From NCBI GenBank assembly GCA_021789155.1, contig JAJYJW010000006.1:1-44114 (forward strand): a stretch of 44,114 bases of DNA, read 5' to 3'. Under the pieces are notes generated by a model. It saw only the letters and a list, made by a program, of their open reading frames with translations. It was not told the DNA's origin and searched no databases. Numbering within the stretch: position 1 is the first letter of the stretch; each line of letters opens with the position of its first letter. The position numbers and the translations under genes are program-made. Positions 7,950-17,500 of this stretch are shown in pieces. This DNA comes from Microcaldota archaeon. GTDB taxonomy: Archaea > Micrarchaeota > Micrarchaeia > Micrarchaeales > CABMGC01.

Positions 7950-8945
7950 ATGGCAGGCATATCTTTCCAGAAACTGGTCTCAAGAGACCTTGCTGTGCTC
8001 ATATCGGACGAGCTTGATTTGGCAGGAGTTAAAGTTGGCTTGGAGAAGTTCTTCACCTACTACATACTTGGTGCAATGGGCTTGTTCGTAGGCATAACCG
8101 CATTTCTCGTAATAGCCATGCGGATATCGGTGGTATTTTCTGCAATAGTTGGAATCGGCGCTGCGGTGTTTTACCTATTCGCAATATACTTCTACCTTGA
8201 ATTGCTCATAGAACAGAGAAAAACTTTCATAGAAGGAATACTGCCGGATTTCCTGCAGATAGTCGCAGCAAACGTGAGAAGCGGAATAGCCCTCGACAAG
8301 GCGCTTGTATTCTCCGCAAGACCGGAATTCAAGTTCTTCAGCGACGACATAAAGACGGTAAGCAAGAGCCTTTATGCTGGAGAGACGCTGCAAAACACCC
8401 TAGTACTTCTGGGAAAAAGGTACAGATCAGGGGAGTTGCAGCACACCATAAGAATGATCAACGAAGCGATACAGTTTGGAGGTGGAATGACCGACCTACT
8501 AAACCAGATAGCGAAAGACCTTAGGAGTCAGCAGATAATCCAAAAGGAAATATCCGGACAGTTGTTCATGTACACCATATTCATAGCATTCGCCGCATTG
8601 ATAGGCGCACCTACGCTTTATGCACTTACAACCCAGATGATTACGGTAACGGACAGCGTATGGGCAGGCATATTGAAACAGAATCCTGGCGGGCTCCCAA
8701 CAGCTGGAATTTCCTTCCTTAAACCAAGTCCACCTAAGATAACTATAACACAATACCATGACTTCGCGCTTACCGCAATCATAATAATAACTGGATTCGC
8801 CGCGTTCATAGTTGCAAGCATAAGCACCGGGTCCCCGCTTAGAGGTCTGCGGTATCTGCCGATATTCATAATCGTGGGTTTAGTCGTATTTTCGATCGTG
8901 TCATCGATAATAGGGGGCATATTCGGAAGCATCAGCGGAGCTTAG
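7950..8945 (+). CDS. TadC/ArlJ-like membrane platform protein 2 (T2SSF domain)
   Basis: Second platform protein, 331 aa, ATG two bases after the first one's stop, with GGTG five bases ahead of the ATG. Membrane segments near residues 35-60 and 63-90 (YYILGAMGLFVGITAFLVIA; IVGIGAAVFYLFAIYFYLEL), the T2SSF core (ANVRSGIALDKALVFSA, SLYAGETLQNTLVLLGKRYR, NEAIQFGGGMTDLLNQIAKD), then four further hydrophobic segments to the end (FMYTIFIAFAALIGAPTLYA, ALTAIIIITGFAAFIVAS, YLPIFIIVGLVVFSIV and a Gly-rich tail). Paired tadB/tadC-like genes are normal for Tad and archaeal pilus systems, where the two proteins form a heteromeric platform. An insertion of ~45 residues (ITVTDSVWAGILKQNPGG...) between helices may be a surface loop. 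Confidence 0.9.
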   Translation: MAGISFQKLVSRDLAVLISDELDLAGVKVGLEKFFTYYILGAMGLFVGITAFLVIAMRISVVFSAIVGIGAAVFYLFAIYFYLELLIEQRKTFIEGILPDFLQIVAANVRSGIALDKALVFSARPEFKFFSDDIKTVSKSLYAGETLQNTLVLLGKRYRSGELQHTIRMINEAIQFGGGMTDLLNQIAKDLRSQQIIQKEISGQLFMYTIFIAFAALIGAPTLYALTTQMITVTDSVWAGILKQNPGGLPTAGISFLKPSPPKITITQYHDFALTAIIIITGFAAFIVASISTGSPLRGLRYLPIFIIVGLVVFSIVSSIIGGIFGSISGA

Positions 8946-8980
8946 GTAAACCAAAGTTACTGAAAAAAAGACTGATATTA

Positions 8981-9166
8981 ATGAGCTGGAAGCAAGTTGT
9001 GAGAAGTAGTTTGTGGTGGTGGATCCTTGCTGTGCTGTGGATGGTGTTCCTGTTGCACCCGCCCCTTCAAACTGAAACTGCGTTTGATGCGTGGGGAACA
9101 ATATTGACTCTGCTGCTGACGGTTGCAATCCTAGTATTGAAGTACCTTGCTGGGAAGGAAAAGTAA
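8981..9166 (+). CDS. Small membrane protein, two hydrophobic segments
   Basis: 61 aa. Residues ~10-28 (SLWWWILAVLWMVFLLHPP) and ~40-56 (ILTLLLTVAILVLKYL) are membrane-spanning in appearance, joined by a short polar loop, with a basic end AGKEK. The ATG follows an ACTGAT stretch that could act as ribosome binding site. It lies 35 bases after the second platform gene on the same strand and ends 42 bases before the stop of the convergent surface-protein operon. No family is recognised. It could be an accessory membrane subunit of the filament machine; its small size makes the call less certain than the others. Confidence 0.55.
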   Translation: MSWKQVVRSSLWWWILAVLWMVFLLHPPLQTETAFDAWGTILTLLLTVAILVLKYLAGKEK

Positions 9167-9207
9167 GATTCCAAAAAGAATACCTCTCTTCTATTGCAGA
9201 CATGCCA

Positions 9208-11862
9208 TTATCTAGTTATGCCAAAGCTTTGCCACTCGTCTGATGGCGCAGTAACGTAAGATGTGCTTGGTATCATCGATGCGTTGACTATTGGCTGATA
9301 ACTCACCGAACCTACTGCAGTTCCGTTGTATCCGTTGCCGCTGTAGTCGTTTGCATTTCCGTTGAGGGGCCACCAACCAGCCAAATCGCCTTGGGCGATG
9401 GGCATTGCAGATATTCCATTGGCATAAAGGGCTTGTATCTGTGGCTGCGAAAGCACTGTCTTGTATATTTGCACATTCGCAAGCTTGCCCGAGTAATATC
9501 TGCTATACGCATTCCAAGTTCCGAATAGCAAGGCTGGCGTATCGGTAATTGCTGGTGGTGCGGTCGCCGTTGCCTCCAATACCCCATTAAGATAAAGGTT
9601 CATCGCCCCGCTCGGACCAGCCTGCGTTGCTGTTATGAAATACCAAGTATTGAGCTTAAACAATGAAGCGGGCATGCAAGCAAATTGGTTGTTGCCGCTT
9701 TCCATGACGTAGAATGACACTCCGCACCCATAGATCAGAACTTCCACACCTATGCCTCCACCAGACTTCGAAACAATTTCCTGACCCGAAACCAGGTTAG
9801 GGAAGTATGCCCAGAAGGATATCGTTTCCATGTTGGCTGCAGGTATGAAACTGCCCATAGTCAGATACTGGGACACGCCCGGGAATTTGGCGGAGTTCAA
9901 TTGGTTGTTGTAGTTCTGCAAAGGCATGCTGCCCATGAATGCTTTTGGAAGTGCAGTCGATGAAAGCGAGCACAGATATGGAGAGGTGCATGACTGCACA
10001 CCAGGAACCGGTTTTAGCGACGAGGTTATTGGATTGTAAATGAACGAATCCCACACATAGTTGCCCGGAAGTACATATGTTACCGAAGTGGCAGCACCAT
10101 CGTATCCGTTACCGCTGTAGTCGTTTGCATTTCCGTTGAGGGGCCACCAACCTGCAAGAGTATTCGTGCTTATTGGATTTCCAGATATGCCCCGCCGGTA
10201 TAATTCTGCAACTTGAGAGGAATTGAGAGCGCTCTTGTATATTTGCGCTCCTGCCAAATGCCCATTGAAATATTCTCCGGGACCGGAATCGGAACCTAAA
10301 GTTATGACGTTTCCTGGATTGCTATATGTACCCGCAGTGGCTACGCTGCAGGATCGTGAACCATCATAGTAACCGAATAGCTTGTTCTGTGCGCTGCTGA
10401 AAACGAATGTCAACATGCTCCATTGATTGAGAGGAACTGTAGGACCAGTACAACCGTACCATGAACCTGAACTTGTATAAATCTCAACACCGAGCAGGCC
10501 ATCTCCTCCAGTATTGCCTCCGCTGCTCCTAAGTATAAACGCCGGCGCTACACTAGCTCCTTTATATTGCACAAATACATCTTCGTATCCCGCACTAGAT
10601 GTTGGGTATACCCACACCGTAGCGGTAAAATCAGTAAGTGCTATGTTGCCGCCTACGTTAATATAACTACCGGCGCCATTGAACGCCCCTACATTTGTAG
10701 GTGCTCTAAAGTTGAATATCCCCGTGTGTGAAGCTGAAGTGGAATAATTAGATGCCCTTCCTAGATAGGATTGGGTGTATAACGATTGGAAATACTTGCC
10801 CTGGTCTATTGCAGAGTAAAGATTATGGGGATCAAGCAGCGACAATGATGGACCATCAATCATTACGGTTTCGCCTGTTCTTATGCGCGCAACAACCCCC
10901 GAAGATGCAGCATATAAAAGGTATGGAACAGACGGCAGATAGCTAAGGCTGTTTACGGCATAGGTCACTAGCCCAGCGTAGCTGTTCGCGCATGTCGGCC
11001 CTGAACCGCCATTCGTAAATGCGGTCGCATCGCTAGTGACTATTATTATGTTGGCTGCGTACGCAGCTGGTATGTCGCTGCTAAGCGTTGTGCAGGTAGT
11101 TCCTGCTGGAACTACATACGCTATGCCAGAAATAACGTTTCCGACATCGCCTTGACTTGCGTTGGTGCTGCCTATGTTCGATGTGATGTTGCTCAGTCCG
11201 CTAAAGTAAATATTCCTTGCCTTGCTCTGCTGATAATACAGAAGATCTGGCATTCCTACGATGCTTATCGATACGTTTATGGGTTGAGTGAACAGGTAAT
11301 TTCCATTTCCGGAAATTATGTTGACTGTTTGCAAGTAAGAAACTCCTATAGACGTGGAATTTGGCTGGTATATTATTGGTTTGGTCTGGAATATGCTCAC
11401 CGAATTAACATCTATTCCCAGCGAGTTGTAGACATAAGATGAAATAATCGAATTGAAGGTAAGCAAAGACATGTTCTTCATTCTTTTGCTTATGAAGTTC
11501 GACGGAGCCGTTGCTGGAGTCAAGCCCTGTATTACTGCATTTGACATCATTCCAGAAAGAACTGCAGATGCGTTTCCTATCGTAGTCACACCGTTATTCT
11601 TCAACGAAACATTGTATTCCAACTGCGCAAGAGTCATTATTGCCCTTTTAAGCGATTCCCTTGCGAATGATGATGAACTTGCCTTTATCACCTGCTGATA
11701 GTTGACCGAATACGAAACCTGAGCAGAAAGCGATGAAATTCTTGAATATTGTATGTTCACAAAAAGAAACGATAGGACCTCTGCTAGCATGAGTGTAATA
11801 AGTATGACCACGAGCATCGTCATTAGAAGTCCTTTGCTGCTGAATTTGCCTATCTTTTCCAT
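9208..11862 (-). CDS. Membrane-anchored surface protein with two LamG-like domains
   Basis: 884 aa, last gene of the surface operon. Residues 14-37 form one N-terminal membrane helix (LMTMLVVILITLMLAEVLSF) after a short basic start, as in pilin-like and minor pseudopilin proteins, though no clear class III cleavage motif is seen. The next ~330 residues are Ser/Thr/Asn-rich with no family I recognise. Two LamG/concanavalin-like jelly-roll domains follow (about 385-600 and 640-855), each ending in the signature AQIYKSALNSSQVAELYRRG or VQIYKTVLSQPQIQALYANG plus GWWPLNGNANDYSGNGY. LamG-like domains bind carbohydrates or proteins at cell surfaces; an adhesin or filament-tip role is inferred. Start ATG 11862 overlaps the upstream gene by 13 bases. 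Confidence 0.85.
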   Translation of the reverse strand: MEKIGKFSSKGLLMTMLVVILITLMLAEVLSFLFVNIQYSRISSLSAQVSYSVNYQQVIKASSSSFARESLKRAIMTLAQLEYNVSLKNNGVTTIGNASAVLSGMMSNAVIQGLTPATAPSNFISKRMKNMSLLTFNSIISSYVYNSLGIDVNSVSIFQTKPIIYQPNSTSIGVSYLQTVNIISGNGNYLFTQPINVSISIVGMPDLLYYQQSKARNIYFSGLSNITSNIGSTNASQGDVGNVISGIAYVVPAGTTCTTLSSDIPAAYAANIIIVTSDATAFTNGGSGPTCANSYAGLVTYAVNSLSYLPSVPYLLYAASSGVVARIRTGETVMIDGPSLSLLDPHNLYSAIDQGKYFQSLYTQSYLGRASNYSTSASHTGIFNFRAPTNVGAFNGAGSYINVGGNIALTDFTATVWVYPTSSAGYEDVFVQYKGASVAPAFILRSSGGNTGGDGLLGVEIYTSSGSWYGCTGPTVPLNQWSMLTFVFSSAQNKLFGYYDGSRSCSVATAGTYSNPGNVITLGSDSGPGEYFNGHLAGAQIYKSALNSSQVAELYRRGISGNPISTNTLAGWWPLNGNANDYSGNGYDGAATSVTYVLPGNYVWDSFIYNPITSSLKPVPGVQSCTSPYLCSLSSTALPKAFMGSMPLQNYNNQLNSAKFPGVSQYLTMGSFIPAANMETISFWAYFPNLVSGQEIVSKSGGGIGVEVLIYGCGVSFYVMESGNNQFACMPASLFKLNTWYFITATQAGPSGAMNLYLNGVLEATATAPPAITDTPALLFGTWNAYSRYYSGKLANVQIYKTVLSQPQIQALYANGISAMPIAQGDLAGWWPLNGNANDYSGNGYNGTAVGSVSYQPIVNASMIPSTSYVTAPSDEWQSFGITR
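9328..9378 (-). repeat. Direct repeat, copy 1 (LamG end motif)
   Basis: 51 bases matching 10102-10152 at 50 of 51 positions, 774 bases apart, both coding for GWWPLNGNANDYSGNGY in the same gene. The near identity at silent sites contrasts with the diverged rest of the two domains and points to recent gene conversion or duplication. Confidence 0.85.
10102..10152 (-). repeat. Direct repeat, copy 2 (LamG end motif)
   Basis: Second copy of the 51-base repeat at 9328-9378. A more diverged relative encodes GWWPLNGNLKDYSGSGN in the 1129-aa gene near 16905-16950, so this segment could serve as a recombination point among the surface genes. Confidence 0.85.
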
Positions 11863-14057
11863 ACTACCACACTAACATTGTACAGTTTTGTCGTCGATGT
11901 AGAATAATTGAACACCGGGACAGGTGTCGCAGCAGTAGCAACTGATGACGCACCATAATACGAATATGGCTCAAACTGCGATTTTGAGAACGTGACTCTA
12001 ATCGGATAGCCGTTGTTCCTGCCTGCGAAGTAATCTGCGGCATTGTTTGCCAATGGAAGCCAAGCCGCGGTGTTGTTGCCTAGAGGCGGACCAGTTGCTC
12101 CTGCGAAATAGGTCTTCCCTATGAGCGTTTGATTAAGCGACGTATTGTAAATCTGAAGATTCGCCATGCTCCCGGTGAAATAATTTCCATTAAGAAATCT
12201 TCCCAGTTCCATATCCGTAGAAGATCGCGTAATGGATGTTGCCCCAGATACTTTGCTCTGCAACCTCCCATTTACGAATATGGAAAGATAGCCACCTGAA
12301 CCGCCAGTATAGCTGCATGCTACGTTTATCCAATTGCCAGGTATAACGTTGGCATATACAGTGTAACCTCCTTGCAGATAATTGTCTGTGCACACGACTT
12401 CGGGAGTCCCGGAAGCGCTTGTCTCCAGCATTGAGAAGCAACCTGCTGTAACGCAAGGCTGCGACACTATCCCGGTATAGCCTGACTGCCATGAGGAAGT
12501 GTTGAGCCACACTGAAACTGTGTATATGTTTGTAAGGGCGCTTGAAACATTGGCTGCTATGTCAATGTAACTCGAGTTCATGCTGTTGAAGTTTGCAAAA
12601 CCGAGAGATGGAGCAACGCTGTTGCCGTTCAGAACCAAAGTATAATTGTAGATTGGTGCGTACCTATTAATCAGCGCATCTGCGCACCCGCCCTGTTTAT
12701 TCGTATACAAGTTGACTGCGGAATAAAGTATCGATTGATACGGATTTATGTTGCATGCGCCGAATGCCATCACGTTTCCTCCAGCAGTTACGAACAACTT
12801 ACCGTACGCAAGAGTCATGTTCCCATTGACTCCAGGATATGGTATTTTTGTAGACCAGAGCACGTTGCCAGTAGACACATTCTGAGATAAAAGGTAATTC
12901 GTAGTTCCCGTAGTCCATAGAGAATACACGCTACCTGAAGACATTACGGGATTCGTCGTGATTGGCGCAGAGCCGAATACATTTGGAATTAGCTGATTCC
13001 AAGCGATTGACGCTGCCTTTGTAGCGGCAAAGATGTGCTGCGATGACTGGAAAATCAGCGTATTCCCGAATATTGTTTGGCCGCGTACTGCCTCTGGCAT
13101 GCTGTATGAATAGAAAGGCGTACCATCAATATACGTTGCTTCTAAGTAATTCGTTGTTGTTCCATATGCAACAGCGGCAGTAGGTCCGGATATTGAATTT
13201 GAATAGAACCCAGATATTGAATTTGCGCCGAAGCTGGTAGACGCATTTGTGAACACGGTGTTGCCAGTGTTCCAATAATCCCCTATATCATATAGGGAAT
13301 GCGCGGAAGTACTTCCCGCTACTAGCGAACCACCGACTACCGCAAGTGCAGTTATTGGCGATGAAAAAGTGGTACTCCACGCAAGCGTGCCGTTATTCGC
13401 ATAGTATGATGCCACAACATTCGTTCCTGTACCAGTAATAGCGCCGAAAAACAACTTGCCATTGTATTCTACCAACGGGGTAGTTATTGTACTGATTGCA
13501 GGATTGAAAGGAGCGTAATATATTTGGGAGCCTGTGAGTGGATCAACCGAATTGAGCCCTATAGAATTCGAAAATATGAGCATTCCAGAATATATGACCG
13601 AAGTTGATGCTACGATATTATACGTGTTTATATTCCATAGAAGCGATCCGCTGGATGCGTTCACCGCATACATCTTAGAGCCGGCACCGAAATAGATATT
13701 GCCATAATCTGCGACTATACCGCGTATTATGGCGCTTGGAGCAGAATAAATGAATTGCATCATAGGTGCCTTTGGACCATCTACGTTGCCTCCCTGATGC
13801 TCCGCGTTTTTCATGTATTGGTCCCATGTCTGTGCGGAAATGCTGGTATTCGACGCATAGTATATTGTGGATGGCGCGGGACCATTAAGTACGCTCGTAT
13901 TTGTCGTGAGCAAATACGCTAAAGTCTGCTGAGCTGCTTTCTGAGGCATTGAATACGCGGAGTTTGGATAAAATGTAATGTAGAACAAAAGGGACAGGCT
14001 CATTACTGCTATGAGAAGGGCGAATAGCGCATCGAGCGTGAATACTATGAGTTTCAT
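11850..14057 (-). CDS. Pilin-like surface protein with beta-propeller (PQQ-like) and LamG-like domain
   Basis: 735 aa. It begins MKLIVFTLDALFALLIAVMS, a pilin-like N-terminal helix with an acidic residue (Asp9) early in the hydrophobic stretch, and has a second copy of this style in the next gene. Residues ~95-430 contain repeated blade-like motifs of the PQQ/pyrrolo-quinoline propeller type: MYAVNASSGSLLWNINT, YANNGTLAWSTTF, AATKAASIAWNQLI, NVSTGNVLWSTKI, each with the Ala-x-(D/N)-x-x-(T/S)-G-x-x-x-W pattern. A LamG-like domain covers ~475-690 (LQIYNTSLNQTLIGKTYFAG near its end). Start ATG shares one base with the upstream TGA. The combination of pilin-type anchor, propeller and jelly roll suggests an exposed binding protein; the ligand is unknown. 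Confidence 0.83.
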   Translation of the reverse strand: MKLIVFTLDALFALLIAVMSLSLLFYITFYPNSAYSMPQKAAQQTLAYLLTTNTSVLNGPAPSTIYYASNTSISAQTWDQYMKNAEHQGGNVDGPKAPMMQFIYSAPSAIIRGIVADYGNIYFGAGSKMYAVNASSGSLLWNINTYNIVASTSVIYSGMLIFSNSIGLNSVDPLTGSQIYYAPFNPAISTITTPLVEYNGKLFFGAITGTGTNVVASYYANNGTLAWSTTFSSPITALAVVGGSLVAGSTSAHSLYDIGDYWNTGNTVFTNASTSFGANSISGFYSNSISGPTAAVAYGTTTNYLEATYIDGTPFYSYSMPEAVRGQTIFGNTLIFQSSQHIFAATKAASIAWNQLIPNVFGSAPITTNPVMSSGSVYSLWTTGTTNYLLSQNVSTGNVLWSTKIPYPGVNGNMTLAYGKLFVTAGGNVMAFGACNINPYQSILYSAVNLYTNKQGGCADALINRYAPIYNYTLVLNGNSVAPSLGFANFNSMNSSYIDIAANVSSALTNIYTVSVWLNTSSWQSGYTGIVSQPCVTAGCFSMLETSASGTPEVVCTDNYLQGGYTVYANVIPGNWINVACSYTGGSGGYLSIFVNGRLQSKVSGATSITRSSTDMELGRFLNGNYFTGSMANLQIYNTSLNQTLIGKTYFAGATGPPLGNNTAAWLPLANNAADYFAGRNNGYPIRVTFSKSQFEPYSYYGASSVATAATPVPVFNYSTSTTKLYNVSVVVWKR

Positions 14058-14590
14058 CAGCTAACACCGAAAGAGGTATTCGTCCACACGTAAACGTACA
14101 TCGTTGCGGGAGCGTTCGCCAAATTCACTCTCGAGTTTGATACATATTGGGTCAATATACTGTCAAAAGGCTGCGGACGTCTGCCAATAGTAATGTTCAG
14201 GTTAGTATTCTTTATCACAACGTAGTAATCAAATCCAACGCCTAAAAGGGTTTTGCTATGGTAATAATCCGAATTTGCAAGCGACTCGAACGTCATTATT
14301 TTCTGCATGGAAAAGTTGCCGATGCCCCCTGTTGCAAGCCCTATAGAAACGTTGCCAAAGGACGATGCCGATGTTGAACTCCCCATATAATTCCAATTTG
14401 ATGGAACACCCGGACCCATTAATTGCGATGATAAGGAAGAAAGCTGTGCTTGCATGGATGACACTGACGCGCTTGCCGCAAGAGACAAACTTGTGTTTAT
14501 GTCATACCATACGAACGCAAGCAGAAACAATGCGAAAAGAAACACGACTACTGCGAATATCGCGTCTATTGAGATGAACTGAAGTTTCAT
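14057..14590 (-). CDS. Small pilin-like membrane-anchored protein
   Basis: 177 aa. The N-terminus MKLQFISIDAIFAVVVFLFA is a hydrophobic helix with Asp9 in the same place as in the downstream 735-aa protein, then ~140 residues of Ser/Asn-rich, strand-forming sequence with no LamG motif. The ATG lies in an ATGA overlap with the 1129-aa gene and its TGA overlaps the next ATG by one base. Length and layout fit a minor pilin or pseudopilin that could prime or cap the filament. Assignment rests on the N-terminus and operon position; there is no recognised globular domain. Confidence 0.72.
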   Translation of the reverse strand: MKLQFISIDAIFAVVVFLFALFLLAFVWYDINTSLSLAASASVSSMQAQLSSLSSQLMGPGVPSNWNYMGSSTSASSFGNVSIGLATGGIGNFSMQKIMTFESLANSDYYHSKTLLGVGFDYYVVIKNTNLNITIGRRPQPFDSILTQYVSNSRVNLANAPATMYVYVWTNTSFGVS

Positions 14591-17500
14591 GGATACCAGC
14601 TCAAGCTCACGTTAGCGTATGCTACTAACGGTATTCCGGTATCGTAAAGCTGCGTTATCTGCGTTGGAGTCAAATACGAATTGTAAAGCTGCAAATTCGA
14701 CATGCCTACGTTAGAATAGCCGCCTTCGCCAGAACCTATTACAAGATTTGCTGTAGTTACTCCAGCAAAGTTCGACCATGCATTGCCGCTTGGATACTGC
14801 ACCCCGTTCTTATAGTAATATGCCTTGCTATTACCGTGATCATATGTAAAACATGCAAACTTCCATTGATTAGTCTTTGGAGTTACACCATAGTAGCTTA
14901 CTATGTTTGAACCTAGTGAATTCCATACTGTGTATCCTTCGTTCGTCCCTGACTGATCGAGAGTATATTCCCAACCACTTCCGGAACTTGGCGCGGACAT
15001 GCCTTTCAGCAAAGGTCCGTAGTAAGACGAATCGGAAGAGAGCACTTTATACCAAGCACATAAGCTCATTGTACCGCTAGCTCCAGCTTCGGGACTCAGT
15101 CCCGCAGCGTTTCCGAATGAAACATAGCTGCCATCACCGTTGAACAGCAATCCGGTTCCATTCAAAGAATCTACTAGCAATGGAACGTACGCTTGCGAGT
15201 TGCTGTAGACCACATTAGTTGCTATAGATCCGAGTTTAGGGATTGAGCTGTGGTCTGCTATGCTGCCTGCAAGAGGCCACCAACCAACGATACTAGCGTT
15301 CTGAACAGGCGCGCCAGTTATCCCGCTCCTGTATATCTGCATTATCTGCGAATTGTTCAGTGATTTGTTGTATATCTGAACGTTGCTTATCATACCATTG
15401 AAATAGAATGGGACGCTTGAAGCAGCCATATACCTGCCGATTTGCAAAGCACCTGTATTAATGATGAAAGGCTTTGTAGAAACGGTGAGGTAATCTGGCA
15501 GTCCGTCGACGTACGCTATTATGTTTGCGGTATTGCCTATGCTGGTGAACCCTACCAAATGCCACTTGCCATCCGCAACGAACACGCCCGAATCTACATA
15601 GTCGCTTGCGAAGTCAAACCACAGATTGCCATTTGCAGAAACCTGGCTCGTATCTATAGATACACCTGTACCTGCAGAAGTCGTACCGTATGCTAGCACG
15701 CTCTGCCTTACGGTATTAGTAGTTTTTATCCATGCGAATATGCTCATTGCGCCCTCTCCCTGAGGCAGTGATGTTGCAGGTATATTTCCTACGAACGCAT
15801 TGCCTGCGAAATACGCCACGCTGACGTTACTCGGCGTAGTGGAAACTACGCCCTGATTTGAAATGGTGCTTTTGAGTGGTTCAAACGCTACTCCGGGATA
15901 TACCGTCGCATTGTAACCATACCCACTGTAATCCTTGGCGTCACCGTTCAATGGGAACCAGCCTATGAGGTTGAACGAGTTGTAAGGCGGGGAACTTATT
16001 CCCTCGCTGTATATCTGTTGCATTTGCGTTGCGCTCAATGCATAGTTGCTTGGATTGCTGTAAACCTGCACGTTTGCGATTTTCCCGACGAAATGGTAGT
16101 TGCTGAGATCGCCGTTGCCGTATCCCAGAGTAACTCCCGGATTAAGCGTAGCGTAAACAAAAGATGCGCATTTTTTCGATAGATGACCGTTCATGTAGAT
16201 GTAGATGTAAGACGCGTCTTGCGTGACCCCTACGTTTGTCCACGTGTTGAGAGGGGCAGCATCAGTTGACACGCAACTGTTCATGTTCCTTCCGTCTATG
16301 TCTATCATGCCGTTGGATTGGTAACCTATCTGGAATGATGATACCGAATTGCCCTCGTAAAATATGGGTGCGGAGTATTGCCAGCTTAATCCTGCGCCAT
16401 ACTTTACCGGGTATATCCATAGGTTAACCCCGAAACCTTCCTTGTTCGCTGCCGGAACAGCAGTAGATGTTATGATGCTGTTTGAAGATCCGGAGAAATT
16501 CGCTACGTAGCGCGGAGAGCCCCATGCAACCTGGTTCATCACTAGAGACGAATAGCCATTGCCGGTAACATCCGGAACGCTAGAACCCTGGTTCAAATCC
16601 ATTGGCCACCATGCGACAAGATTTGGCTGTGTTGAATGATTGCCGGTGAATACCGTTGCTGATACGGTAGCTTTGGCGTTAACACCGCTCTGCGTCAAGA
16701 ACGCTGAGGCTATCCCGTTTGAATTCGTAACATTTGATGTTGACGTCTTTACTGTATAGACCGTGCTAGCCAGCAGTCCTGCAGTTGTTGAAAAGCCCAC
16801 GAGCGCATTTGCCACCGCAGCACCCGTTGCATCGGTAACCTTTGCGAAAATCTGGGTTATTGGAGGAAACAACACCGAGTTTACTCCATTACCGTTGTTT
16901 CCGGATCCGCTGTAATCCTTGAGATTTCCGTTAAGGGGCCACCAACCAACCAATGAGTTCGTATTGAGGGGTGCACCTCCTATTCCTTCGTTGTAAAGTT
17001 GCAACACTTGGCTCTGTGATAGCGATGAATTATACATTTGCATATTCGCCATGTATCCATCAAACGTTCTTGCCGCAGAACCTCCGCTACCCTGAATTTG
17101 TCCAAGCCAGAGGTTTGTTACCCCTCCGTAATTGAGAGGTCCGGTGAGCGAGTTTGAAGATCCTTGCTTTCCATTAACGTATATTGTAGAAGTTGCGCCA
17201 TTCCACGTCCCGACCACAAATGCCCAGGTTCCGAGAACGTATGTTTTTGCTGCGTAACCCCAAGCTGCACCGTTGCCTGGTCTCCATTCTACCAAATTGT
17301 TTTCTATGGCGATGCTCCATCCGTTGACTCCACTAGTTCCCTGACCGCCAACCCACTGGGTTGCTTTCGTATCCGCAGTATTAATCCACACTGCAACAGT
17401 CAATGCGTTGGGAATTGCGAGCTTAGTTCCCAAATCTACATAATCGCTTACTCCGTTGAAATACGCGCCGTGCACGTTTTGGGTAGTCAATGCAACGGAT

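Noticed and set aside
8901-9203. 100-aa minus-strand ORF at the convergence of the two filament operons
   Set aside because: It overlaps the end of the second platform gene and the small membrane protein in antisense, and has no recognisable domain or ribosome binding site.
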